Source: an uncultured Collinsella sp.
GTDB lineage: Bacteria > Actinomycetota > Coriobacteriia > Coriobacteriales > Coriobacteriaceae
Direction of reading: 5' to 3'
NCBI GenBank assembly: GCA_902482185.1
Contig: CABSZR010000007.1
Location: 1-16,141 of the forward strand
Length of the DNA: 16,141 bases
Below are positions 1 through 6,929 of this stretch, one piece after another (positions within the stretch are counted from its first letter, which is position 1; each line of letters begins with the position of its first letter). The notes below the pieces were generated by a model, which saw only the letters and a program-made list of their open reading frames with translations, ran no database searches and was not told the origin of the DNA. Position numbers and translations under genes: made by a program.

Positions 1-455
1 CCACGCCCGAGACCTACGCCGAGATCATCTGTGACGGCAAGCACGTTAACCCTGCTGCCATCAAGGCGCTGCTGCAGGCCAAGGGCTGGCAGCACACGGT
101 GCTGATCACCGACTGCCTGGGTTGCGGCGGCATGCCCGAGGGCAAGTACACCAGCGGCGGCATGGACGTCATTATGAAGGACAACCTTTGCTGGCTCGCC
201 GATGGCTCTGCTATCGCCGGCTCGGTGCTCACGCTCGCACAGGGCGTCAAGAACATCGTCGACTGGGGCCTTGCGAGCGCCGATATCGCCATTCGCATGG
301 CGACTGAGGTGCCTGCGCGTTCTGCTCACGTCGGGGATAAATGTGGCAGCATTATGCCTGGCCGCGACGCCGACTTTGTCGTGTTCAATCCCGACCTTAC
401 CCTGGTCGAGACGTATGTGGGTGGCAACAGCGTCGGTAACGCGTTTACCGAGTAG
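1..455 (+). CDS. nagA: N-acetylhexosamine-6-phosphate deacetylase, 3' part (copy 1)
   Basis: Only the last 150 codons are in the window; the start lies upstream. The enzyme removes acetate from GlcNAc-6-P or GalNAc-6-P in the cytoplasm. The fragment carries the ITDCLGCGGMPEG segment, whose Asp matches the catalytic Asp of the amidohydrolase fold, and the C-terminal SIMPGRDADFVVF strand typical of the family. It aligns without gaps to the complete copy ending at 10229 (offset 9774), with about a dozen amino-acid differences, for example NPDLTL against DHELTL. yhcH follows 32 bp downstream, so the two probably form one operon. Whether it prefers GlcNAc-6-P or GalNAc-6-P cannot be read from this fragment. 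Family assignment is secure. Confidence 0.93.
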   Translation, partial: TPETYAEIICDGKHVNPAAIKALLQAKGWQHTVLITDCLGCGGMPEGKYTSGGMDVIMKDNLCWLADGSAIAGSVLTLAQGVKNIVDWGLASADIAIRMATEVPARSAHVGDKCGSIMPGRDADFVVFNPDLTLVETYVGGNSVGNAFTE

Positions 456-487
456 CCGCCAAAGAAACGATCTGAGAGGGGATTTAG

Positions 488-961
488 ATGATTTACGGTG
501 CATTGGGCGATATCGAGGAGTACCGCGGAATGCTCAAGGGCCTCGACGTGCTGATCGACTGGCTCGAGGAGAACGACCCGGCGGAGCTCGAGGTCGGCAG
601 CCATCCGATTCTGGGTGACAAGGTCTTTGCGAACGTCATGGCTCCCACGACGCGTCCCGAGGCCGAGGCTCACTACGAGACGCATCAGCGCTATCACGAC
701 CTGCAGATCGACGTCGAGGGTCGCGAGGCCTTTAAGGTTGCCACGGGCAGCCTGACGCTGGTCCAGGAGTTTGACGAGAAGGACGACTACGATCTGGTCG
801 ATTCCGACGCTTCGATCGCCGGCGATCTTGCTGACGACAAGTTCGCGCTGTTCGTTGCCGGCGAGCCTCACATGCCCACGCTCGAGTTCTCGGGCGATGG
901 CGCGCAGCCGGTCAAGAAGATCTGCTTTAAGCTGCTTGCAGACGCTTACTGGGAGGAGTAG
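488..961 (+). CDS. yhcH: YhcH/YjgK/YiaL (NanQ-like) sugar anomerase family protein
   Basis: This 157-residue protein has the usual length of the YhcH/YjgK/YiaL (DUF386) family, cupin-fold proteins that include NanQ, an N-acetylneuraminate anomerase, and EbgC. Visible family signatures are ETHQRYHDLQID at residues 64-75, GEPHMP at 125-130 and VKKICFK near the C-terminus. The His and Glu residues in the first two are the likely metal/active-site residues. ATG 488 is preceded by GAGAGGGG at good spacing. The gene sits 32 bp after nagA copy 1 and before a strong terminator, which suggests a role in processing an N-acetylated sugar, perhaps sialic acid or ManNAc derived. The substrate is inferred, not shown. 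Confidence 0.88.
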   Translation: MIYGALGDIEEYRGMLKGLDVLIDWLEENDPAELEVGSHPILGDKVFANVMAPTTRPEAEAHYETHQRYHDLQIDVEGREAFKVATGSLTLVQEFDEKDDYDLVDSDASIAGDLADDKFALFVAGEPHMPTLEFSGDGAQPVKKICFKLLADAYWEE

Positions 962-992
962 CGAACTGCTCGGCTGAGTTGTTCGCCTGATG

Positions 993-1018
993 GCGTGATT
1001 CCCCTAGGGAAATCACGC
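993..1018 (+). repeat. 26-bp near-perfect palindrome before terminator (copy 1)
   Basis: Arms GCGTGATTCCCC and GGGAAATCACGC meet at a central CCTAGG with essentially no loop; one pair is mismatched. It sits 31 bp after the yhcH stop and 5 bp before the terminator stem, whose inner part again contains TTCCCTAGGGGAATCACG-type sequence. The same arrangement recurs at 13149-13227. Confidence 0.8.
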
Positions 1019-1023
1019 TACGA

Positions 1024-1071
1024 CCCCGCCAAGCGTGTTTTCCCTAGGGGAATCACGTTTGGCGGGGTTTT
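1024..1071 (+). terminator. Rho-independent terminator of nagA(1)-yhcH
   Basis: The stem CCCCGCCAAGCGTG pairs with CACGTTTGGCGGGG with one non-Watson-Crick pair, and the inner TTTCCCTAGGGGAA continues the hairpin. TTTTATGTTT follows. It ends the nagA-yhcH unit. Confidence 0.88.
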
Positions 1072-1080
1072 ATGTTTATG

Positions 1081-1446
1081 AATAGGGGAACTGAAGCCGT
1101 GACGATGCTTGGGTTGGCGCACGCGCACTCAAATCGGCAACAACAAAGTAGATAAGCATTTGAAGAAATGCGATTGAAGCATAATGTAACTAGTATGAAA
1201 TAGTGGATAGCTGGTACATACCACCTTTCAAATATAGAATCGCTAGAAATCTATAGTAAAAAAGTAATTTACCAGCGGGTTTATATTATGTTCATTAAAG
1301 CCGTTCATCGTCATTTGGCTACCGTTTACGGACCACTTCAGATTCTGACTACATAATTGCGTCAATGCGTCCATAATAGGCAAGGCGTTTAGCTGAGGGC
1401 CGGGGAACCGGCATCCGCGTCGTAGAGCACGAAGATCGGGAGTAGC
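1081..1446 (+). other. Non-coding region and leader upstream of the GH35 gene
   Basis: No gene is seen here. The first 70 bp are homologous to sequence right of the second terminator. From about 1150 the sequence turns AT-rich and holds a candidate operator at 1212-1223 and several weak -10-like boxes (TAGAAT at 1235, TATAGT at 1252). No convincing -35 was found, so the promoter is not placed. If transcription starts near the operator, the leader is about 200 nt long. At 1399-1412 it contains the small perfect hairpin GCCGG-GGAA-CCGGC with a GNRA tetraloop, ending 34 nt before the GH35 start. Confidence 0.5.
1212..1223. promoter_or_regulatory. Candidate HutC/GntR-type operator
   Basis: TGGTACATACCA has inverted TGGT/ACCA half-sites separated by 4 bp, the spacing known for DasR/NagR-type sites (TGGTCTAGACCA-like). 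A HutC-family GntR gene is encoded at 6930 in the same locus and the site precedes the first gene of the operon. It lies about 11 bp before a -10-like TAGAAT, so binding would cover the -35 region. The regulator-site link is inferred. Confidence 0.5.
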
Positions 1447-3243
1447 ATGCATTCGTTTAAGATCACCAATCAATTCCTACTCGATGATGAGCCGTTCACC
1501 ATCTTGTCGGGGGCGATTCACTATATGCGTGTTCATCCGAGCGACTGGCATCACTCGCTCTATAACCTTAAGGCTCTTGGGTTTAATACGGTCGAAACGT
1601 ATGTACCGTGGAATCTTCATGAGCCAAAGCCTGGTGTCTTTGATTTTTCTGGTTCAATTGATTTGGCGGCATTTCTTGATGAGGCGGCGTCGCTCGGTCT
1701 GTATGCAATTGTTCGGCCTTCTCCGTTTATTTGCGCAGAATGGGAATTTGGCGGCATGCCAGCATGGCTGCTGCGCCAACATGATATGAGACCGCGTAGC
1801 AGCGACCCCAAGTTTCTTGCTCACGTTGCGCATTACTACGACCATCTCATGCCGATACTCGTCCCGCGTCAGATTGACAAGGGCGGAAACATCATCATGA
1901 TGCAGGTTGAAAACGAGTATGGATCATATTGCGAGGATAAGGACTATCTTCGTGCGATTCGTCGCCTTATGGTCGAGCGTGGGGTTTCCGTGCCCCTTTG
2001 TACTTCCGATGGTCCGTGGCGTGGGTGTCTTCGTGCCGGTACGCTCATTGACGATGATGTGTTGTGCACCGGCAACTTTGGTTCTCATGCAAAGGAGAAC
2101 TTTGAGGCTCTTTCTGCTTTTCACAAGGAACATGGAAAACAATGGCCTCTTATGTGCATGGAATTGTGGGACGGCTGGTTCAATCGCTATGGGGAGAACG
2201 TCATCAGACGCGATCCCGAAGATCTTGCCTCTTGCGTTCGCGAGGTGCTCGAGCTTGGAGGATCTTTAAACCTCTACATGTTTCATGGAGGCACCAACTT
2301 TGGATTTATGAACGGATGTTCTGCACGCCATACGCATGACCTGCACCAGGTGACATCATATGACTACGATGCTCCATTGGACGAACAGGGCAACCCGACC
2401 GAGAAATACTTCGCAATTCAAAGGACAGTTCACGAGCTGTATCCCGATATCGCGCAAAGCAAGCCGTTAACAAAAAAGACGTTTTCCATGCCCGATATTT
2501 CGGTGAGTGAGCGCGTAAGTCTCTTTAATGTGCTCGATATTCTTTCGGAGCCGATTGAAGCTCAATATCCTATGCCCATGGAAGAGATGGGTCAGTCGTA
2601 TGGATATACGTTATATACCACGACTGTCGAGCGTGACCGTGCAGATGAAGAGCGTATTCGGGTTATTGACGCCCGCGACCGTGCACAGGTGTTTGTGAAC
2701 GGTGACAAAGTGGCGACGCAGTATCAGGAGCACATTGGGGAAGATATTCACTGCGTTCTTCCCTGTGAACAAAACCGCCTGGATGTTCTGACCGAGGATA
2801 TGGGTCGCGTCAATTATGGTCACAAATTGCTCGCTGATACGCAGCATAAGGGCATTAGGACAGGAGTTTGCGTTGATCTTCACTTTGTTACCGGTTGGGA
2901 GATGCGTTGTCTGCCACTCGATAACATCGATAATCTTGATTATTCCGCCGGCTGGGTAGAGGGGCAACCTTCCTTTTACCGCGCAAAGTTTGATATATCT
3001 GAGCCGGCTGATACCTTTATCGACACTACGGGTTTTGGAAAGGGTGTGGCATTCGTAAACGGAACGAATGTCGGACGTTTTTGGGATAAGGGTCCCATCA
3101 TGACGCTCTATGTTCCGCACGGTTTATTGCACCCTGGTACCAATGAGCTCGTTATGTTCGAAACAGAGGGCGTGTATGATGCGAAAATCTCCCTTCGCTC
3201 TGAGCCCGTTATCCGTACACTTGAACAAGAAGGAGTTGAGTAG
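1447..3243 (+). CDS. bgaC: GH35 beta-galactosidase (BgaC/GnbG type), intracellular
   Basis: The product is 598 residues, close to the 595-residue pneumococcal BgaC type. It starts with the GH35 barrel: FTILSGAIHYMRVHPSDW at about 17-34, VETYVPWNLHEP at 49-60 and FICAEWEFGGMPAW at 94-107. The acid/base Glu is expected at E157 in QVENEYGSY and the nucleophile at E239 in MCMELWDGWF; MFHGGTNFGFMNG follows. The C-terminal part holds jelly-roll-like domains ending in GRFWDKGPIMTLYVPHGLL. No signal peptide is present, so it acts on sugars after uptake. Known relatives cleave Gal-beta-1,3-GlcNAc/GalNAc or the phosphorylated disaccharide. ATG 1447 has GGGAG just upstream. IIB starts 2 bp after its stop, so they are cotranscribed. 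Codon use is clearly less GC-rich than in agaS or nagA. Confidence 0.93.
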   Translation: MHSFKITNQFLLDDEPFTILSGAIHYMRVHPSDWHHSLYNLKALGFNTVETYVPWNLHEPKPGVFDFSGSIDLAAFLDEAASLGLYAIVRPSPFICAEWEFGGMPAWLLRQHDMRPRSSDPKFLAHVAHYYDHLMPILVPRQIDKGGNIIMMQVENEYGSYCEDKDYLRAIRRLMVERGVSVPLCTSDGPWRGCLRAGTLIDDDVLCTGNFGSHAKENFEALSAFHKEHGKQWPLMCMELWDGWFNRYGENVIRRDPEDLASCVREVLELGGSLNLYMFHGGTNFGFMNGCSARHTHDLHQVTSYDYDAPLDEQGNPTEKYFAIQRTVHELYPDIAQSKPLTKKTFSMPDISVSERVSLFNVLDILSEPIEAQYPMPMEEMGQSYGYTLYTTTVERDRADEERIRVIDARDRAQVFVNGDKVATQYQEHIGEDIHCVLPCEQNRLDVLTEDMGRVNYGHKLLADTQHKGIRTGVCVDLHFVTGWEMRCLPLDNIDNLDYSAGWVEGQPSFYRAKFDISEPADTFIDTTGFGKGVAFVNGTNVGRFWDKGPIMTLYVPHGLLHPGTNELVMFETEGVYDAKISLRSEPVIRTLEQEGVE

Positions 3244-3245
3244 AA

Positions 3246-3710
3246 ATGATTGTAGGCGCACGAGTCGACTTTCGCTTGATTCACGGACAGGTGGCAAACC
3301 TCTGGTCTAACGCCCGTCAGGTAAGCCGCTTCATGGTAGTTGACGACGAGGTATCGCAAGATGCTACCCAAAAGCAGGTTCTTCGCATGGCTTGCCCGGC
3401 AACTGTGAAGTTGTCCGTGCTTCCTGTCGACAAGGCCGCTGCCAACATCACTGCTGGCAAATATGATGCGCAACGTCTCTTTATTGTTGCGAAAAAGCCT
3501 GAGGTCTACGTTCGACTTTTGGAGCAAGGTGTTAAGCTTGAGCAGCTCATCGTCGGTAATATGACGACAATGGAGCCGGTCAAGAAGCTGTCTCGCAACA
3601 TTAGTTGCGACCAGGGGGACCTTGACGCATTTGCCAAACTCAAGGCCGATAATCTTCCTATTGTCATTCAGCTGACGCCGCAGGATAACCCAGAGGCTCT
3701 CACGCTCTAG
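3246..3710 (+). CDS. gnbB: PTS mannose/sorbose-family IIB component
   Basis: This cytoplasmic phosphocarrier of 154 residues receives phosphate from IIA and passes it to the sugar carried by IIC-IID. The family signature RLIHGQV is at residues 10-16 with the phosphorylated His at position 13, and VDDEVSQD follows as in other sorbose-subfamily IIB proteins (PF03830). The ribosome binding site AAGGAG lies inside the 3' end of the GH35 gene and the gap between the genes is 2 bp, so translation is probably coupled. Placement next to GH35 suggests a galactosyl-N-acetylhexosamine or GalNAc substrate, as in the L. casei gnb operon. The symbol is by analogy only. Confidence 0.93.
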   Translation: MIVGARVDFRLIHGQVANLWSNARQVSRFMVVDDEVSQDATQKQVLRMACPATVKLSVLPVDKAAANITAGKYDAQRLFIVAKKPEVYVRLLEQGVKLEQLIVGNMTTMEPVKKLSRNISCDQGDLDAFAKLKADNLPIVIQLTPQDNPEALTL

Positions 3711-3803
3711 TCGAATTAACGCTAGGCCGTGAAAGGGGATGCACGGTTTATATAAGCGTATTGGTATTGTAGAAACTGTTACACCTTAAATAAGGAGTTT
3801 ACC

Positions 3804-4691
3804 ATGATTGCTTGGTGGCAGATTCTTCTGTTAACCCTGTATGCGGGTTATCAGATTATGGATGAGCTGAACTGGTACACCTGTGCCGGCTCAGCCGTCT
3901 TCTCCGGTATGATTACCGGTTTGATTATGGGCGACCTGCAGACTGGCCTGTTTATCGGCGGCAGCATGCAGCTCACCGTCCTGGGCGTTGGTACCTTTGG
4001 CGGCGCCTCTCGTATCGATGCCAACTCCGGCACTCTGGTCGCCACTGCCTTTGCCGTGGGTGCGGGCATGAATCCCGAGACGGCTCTTGCCGCCATCGGC
4101 GTACCTGTCGCTGCCATTCTCGTTTACACCGATATCGCCGGCCGTTTCGCCAACACGTTCTTCGGTCACATGTGCGATGCCGATATCGAGAAGATGAACT
4201 GGGGCGCCTACAACGTACACTACTTGCTCGGTGCCGTTTCCTGGATGTTGTCCCGCATGATTCCGGTCTTCCTGGCTCTCGCATTTGGCCAGGGCGTGGT
4301 CGAGGGCATCACCACCGCCCTTAACGGCGACTGGAAGTGGCTGGGTGACGGTCTGTCTGTTGCTGGCGGTGCCTTGCCCGCCGTTGGCTTCGCCATCCTG
4401 CTCCGTTACCTGCCGGTCAAAAAGCACGTCGCCTACCTGCTGCTCGGCTTTGTAGTCGCCGCCCTGTTTGGTACGGCCTTCACGAGCATCATGAACCTTA
4501 ACGCCAACATCGTCGCTGTGAACGGTGCGCTTGGTAAGGGCGCCGTGGATATGGTCGGTATGTTCAATAACATGTCGATGCTGGCGATCGCTATTATTGG
4601 CTTTGCTCTGTCTTTGCTGTACTACAAGAACAACCAGCGTCCCGTCGCTGCTGCTGGCGCTGCGGAGGGAGACGACGACGATGAGCTCTAA
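3804..4691 (+). CDS. gnbC: PTS mannose-family IIC component (membrane permease)
   Basis: A 295-residue membrane protein of the EII-Sor type (PF03609). Hydrophobic segments run through most of its length, and GLIMGDLQTGLFIGGSMQL near residues 38-57 is the conserved family segment, followed by GVGTFGGASRIDANSG. It ends in an acidic cytoplasmic tail, GDDDDEL. Together with IID it forms the sugar channel. ATG 3804 has AAGGAG at ideal spacing. The 93-bp gap after IIB holds no terminator hairpin, so it should be in the same transcript. Its 3' end overlaps the IID start by 11 bp. Codon use is strongly GC-biased, unlike GH35 and IIB just upstream. Confidence 0.94.
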   Translation: MIAWWQILLLTLYAGYQIMDELNWYTCAGSAVFSGMITGLIMGDLQTGLFIGGSMQLTVLGVGTFGGASRIDANSGTLVATAFAVGAGMNPETALAAIGVPVAAILVYTDIAGRFANTFFGHMCDADIEKMNWGAYNVHYLLGAVSWMLSRMIPVFLALAFGQGVVEGITTALNGDWKWLGDGLSVAGGALPAVGFAILLRYLPVKKHVAYLLLGFVVAALFGTAFTSIMNLNANIVAVNGALGKGAVDMVGMFNNMSMLAIAIIGFALSLLYYKNNQRPVAAAGAAEGDDDDEL

Positions 4692-5520
4692 TGAGAAACT
4701 CGCCAATGGCACCACTGGCTACAAGATTACCAAGGACGACCTTGCGCAGATCAACCGTCGTAACCTGTTTGGTTTCCAGGATGGTTGGAACTACGAGCGC
4801 ATGCAGCACTCTGGTTATCTCTGGATTATCCTGCCCACGCTGCGCAAGCTGTACGGTGACGGCACGCCGGAGCTAAAGGAAGCCTGCCGCGCCCAGTGCG
4901 CACCGTTCTTCAACACCTCAAACTTCCTCAACACGATCATCACCGGTATCGATTTGGCGATCGAGGAAGAGGAGGGCATTGAGGGCCTCGAGGCTGTTGC
5001 CGGTCTCAAGACTGGTCTCATGGGACCGCTGGCTTCCATCGGCGATTCCATCTTCGGTTCGCTGCTCCCGACCATTTTCGGCGCTCTGGCTGCCAATATG
5101 GCCATGAACGGCAACCCCTTGGGTATCTTCATCTGGGTCGCCGTGAACATCCTTGTTGACTGGTTCCGCTGCAAGCAGACCCACATGGCCTATGAGCAGG
5201 GTATGAAGCTCGTCACCACCATGAGCGATCGCCTGAATGCGTTGACCGACGCGGCCTCCGTAATGGGTGTCTTTATGGTCGGTGCTCTGGTCGCAACCAA
5301 TGTCGGTATCGTTATTGCGGCGAAGCCTGTTATCGGCGGCGTTACCGTTGACTTGCAGAACATCTGCAATATGATTTGCCCCAAGCTGGTTCCTGCCGCA
5401 CTCGTCGGCTTCGTATACTGGCTCCTCGGTAAGAAGGGCATGACCTCGACGAAGGCCATCTTTATCGTCTTGGTTCTGTCCATTGCCTTGGGTGCATTCG
5501 GTATCATTTGCAAGGGCTAA
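4681..5520 (+). CDS. gnbD: PTS mannose-family IID component
   Basis: I place the start at ATG 4681, inside the last codons of IIC, because GGAGGGAG precedes it by about 9 bp. A longer in-frame reading from 4525 would run through IIC in another frame. The 279-residue protein has the EIID signature NLFGFQDGWNYERMQHSGY (residues 28-46), a large amphipathic N-terminal part, GLMGPLASIGDSIF at 112-125, and C-terminal membrane segments (about 185-215, 235-255 and 260-278). It pairs with IIC to form the translocation unit. The 11-bp overlap implies coupled translation and equal amounts. A strong terminator follows 43 bp after the stop. Confidence 0.94.
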   Translation: MSSNEKLANGTTGYKITKDDLAQINRRNLFGFQDGWNYERMQHSGYLWIILPTLRKLYGDGTPELKEACRAQCAPFFNTSNFLNTIITGIDLAIEEEEGIEGLEAVAGLKTGLMGPLASIGDSIFGSLLPTIFGALAANMAMNGNPLGIFIWVAVNILVDWFRCKQTHMAYEQGMKLVTTMSDRLNALTDAASVMGVFMVGALVATNVGIVIAAKPVIGGVTVDLQNICNMICPKLVPAALVGFVYWLLGKKGMTSTKAIFIVLVLSIALGAFGIICKG

Positions 5521-5562
5521 ATACCCCATATTGTCACGGCATTTGAGCCTCAATTGAGACGT

Positions 5563-5624
5563 GGCGCACACCTCCAAGGCGACTTTATCGCCATATCCCC
5601 TGGAGTGTGCGCCTCTTTTGTTTT
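5563..5624 (+). terminator. Strong terminator after PTS IID
   Basis: GGCGCACAC pairs with GTGTGCGCC and the stem continues through TCCA/TGGA past one bulged C. An inner hairpin GGCGA-CTTTA-TCGCC sits in the loop. The 3' side is TCTTTTGTTTT. It separates IIBCD from the genes for the membrane protein, IIA and the regulator. Confidence 0.88.
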
Positions 5625-5708
5625 GTCGGACACCGCTGTTCATAGGCGGTTATGCAGTCATCGTGTTCGATTAATTCCTTAAGGCTGCCTTGAAGGGAAT
5701 ATAGTGCA

Positions 5709-6332
5709 ATGCCATTTTGGATCGTCCTGTTTATTTGTGTTGTCGTGGCTTATTTCGCTGTGACCGAAGGAGCGAAAAAATACTTCGATATGAAATTGCA
5801 GGTATTGTTTAACTTGGGCTTATACCAAGATTGCATAGACCTGCTCGATCGCAAACTTGCGCGCATAGTAATGTCTACGTATAAGCAGTATTACCTGCGT
5901 TTCACGATCTATGAAGCTGCTGATATGGACGCATATGCAGATCGAATGCTTGACCACTTGCTGGAGATGCCGTGCAGCGACAAACAACGTCGACAGCTTG
6001 CGGTTCGCGCCTTTAATTTCTATATCAAGACGGGTGACCGGAAGCGGGCGGCGTCCATGTTGGAAGAGATGCGCCCCATCGTGTCGAAGGGCATTTTGGC
6101 GGACAGTCAATTAACCTACGACATAGTCTTTTGCCGTCGGCATGATAAGATCGATGAGATGGAAGCTATGCTGGATACGAGCGACCTTGGGTTACGCGGA
6201 AAGCTCTATCTGCTGCTTTCATATCAATATGAGAGCAGCGGGAACAAGGGCGAAGCACTTAGATATCGCAACCTTGAAAAGCAGCTTAGAGACGCTCACA
6301 GACCTCCCACGATAAAACAAAATACTCACTAA
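5709..6332 (+). CDS. Membrane-anchored helical-repeat (TPR-like) protein of unknown function
   Basis: I do not recognise this 207-residue protein. Residues 3-20 form one strongly hydrophobic segment (FWIVLFICVVVAYF), with a positive and polar flank after it, giving an N-terminal anchor with the rest probably cytoplasmic. The remainder is all-helical in character, with helix-turn-helix units such as LFNLGLYQDCIDLLDRKL, AVRAFNFYIKTGDRKRAA and LLSYQYESSGNKGEALRY that resemble degenerate TPR repeats. It ends in a basic, disordered tail. GGGA lies 10 bp before ATG 5709, a modest ribosome binding site. It sits between IID and IIA of one PTS and after a terminator. A scaffold or assembly role for the transporter is possible but is inference only. 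Confidence 0.75.
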   Translation: MPFWIVLFICVVVAYFAVTEGAKKYFDMKLQVLFNLGLYQDCIDLLDRKLARIVMSTYKQYYLRFTIYEAADMDAYADRMLDHLLEMPCSDKQRRQLAVRAFNFYIKTGDRKRAASMLEEMRPIVSKGILADSQLTYDIVFCRRHDKIDEMEAMLDTSDLGLRGKLYLLLSYQYESSGNKGEALRYRNLEKQLRDAHRPPTIKQNTH

Positions 6333-6413
6333 ACTTTAATGATGCAGTGGTCGTAAGAGCCCTTTTGTGGGGTTCTTTGGCTAGAGAAAGCGAACGGTAG
6401 AAAGGTAGATAGA

Positions 6414-6842
6414 ATGATTGGATTTGTACTAACTGGTCACGGTCAGTTTGCACCTGGTTTGAAAAGCGCTGTGGATATGGTCGCCGGCGAACAACCTAAT
6501 TTTGAGGTAGTTCCTTTTGCGGGCTCGGAGGCGGTTACTTTTGGTGATGATTTGCGAACCTGCATTGCCAAGATGCGTCAAGCTTGTGATGGCGTATTGG
6601 TGTTTGTTGATTTGCTTGGCGGTACTCCGTTCAATCAAGCTATCCCAATGACGACTGAGCTCGATAACGTGACCGTTGTCACCGGAACAAATCTACCTAT
6701 GCTGGTGGAGCTCGTTATGACGCGTGCGTTTGGAGACCCAACGCTTGATGAACTTGCCGAACGCGCACGGGTCGTTGGTCGTGAGGGAGTCGATCTCAAG
6801 AAACTCGAGAGTGCTGACATTGATGAAGACGATGAGATGTAG
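6414..6842 (+). CDS. gnbA: PTS mannose-family IIA component
   Basis: A 142-residue cytoplasmic protein of the EIIA-Man fold (PF03610). It takes phosphate from HPr and gives it to IIB. The N-terminus MIGFVLTGHGQFAPGL places the phosphorylated His at residue 9, and DLLGGTPFNQA at about 67-77 is the conserved strand-loop of the family. The C-terminus is strongly acidic (DIDEDDEM). The ribosome binding site AAAGG lies 7 bp before ATG 6414. This is the only IIA in the window, so it should serve the IIBCD encoded upstream, although a terminator and an unrelated gene lie between them. Confidence 0.93.
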   Translation: MIGFVLTGHGQFAPGLKSAVDMVAGEQPNFEVVPFAGSEAVTFGDDLRTCIAKMRQACDGVLVFVDLLGGTPFNQAIPMTTELDNVTVVTGTNLPMLVELVMTRAFGDPTLDELAERARVVGREGVDLKKLESADIDEDDEM

Positions 6843-6854
6843 TGTCGCTATTAG

Positions 6855-6884
6855 CCCATTTATGGGACATGTTGGTGCGTTACC
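6855..6884. promoter_or_regulatory. Dyads in the IIA-gntR gap, possible autoregulatory site
   Basis: CCCAT-TT-ATGGG (6855-6866) is a perfect inverted repeat, followed by GGTGCGTTACC (6874-6884), which resembles the operator at 1212 but has 5 instead of 4 bp between half-sites. The location 45 bp before gntR would suit autoregulation. Weak evidence. Confidence 0.25.
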
Positions 6885-6929
6885 TGAAGGCTGAAGTATT
6901 GGTCAATTGCTCATTACGTGGAGAATATC

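Larger units (their letters stand above)
324..1150 (+). repeat. Direct repeat block, left copy (nagA 3' end - yhcH - terminator - flank)
   Basis: This stretch aligns with 12955-13298. Both contain the nagA 3' end, the yhcH 3' end, the palindrome-terminator pair and about 70 bp of non-coding flank (for example GATGCTTGGGTTGGCGCACG here and GATGCGTGGATTGGCGCGCG there). The right copy lacks 475 bp relative to this one. The two bracket the whole GH35-to-lacC locus. Confidence 0.82.

Noticed and set aside
1243..1473. Minus-strand frame of 76 codons upstream of GH35
   Set aside because: No ribosome binding site and no recognisable family. It overlaps the GH35 start and leader. A decayed gene cannot be fully excluded but nothing supports it.
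3891..4715. Minus-strand frame opposite PTS IIC
   Set aside because: Very hydrophilic, His/Gln/Gly-rich product that is the antisense of membrane codons; no family resemblance.
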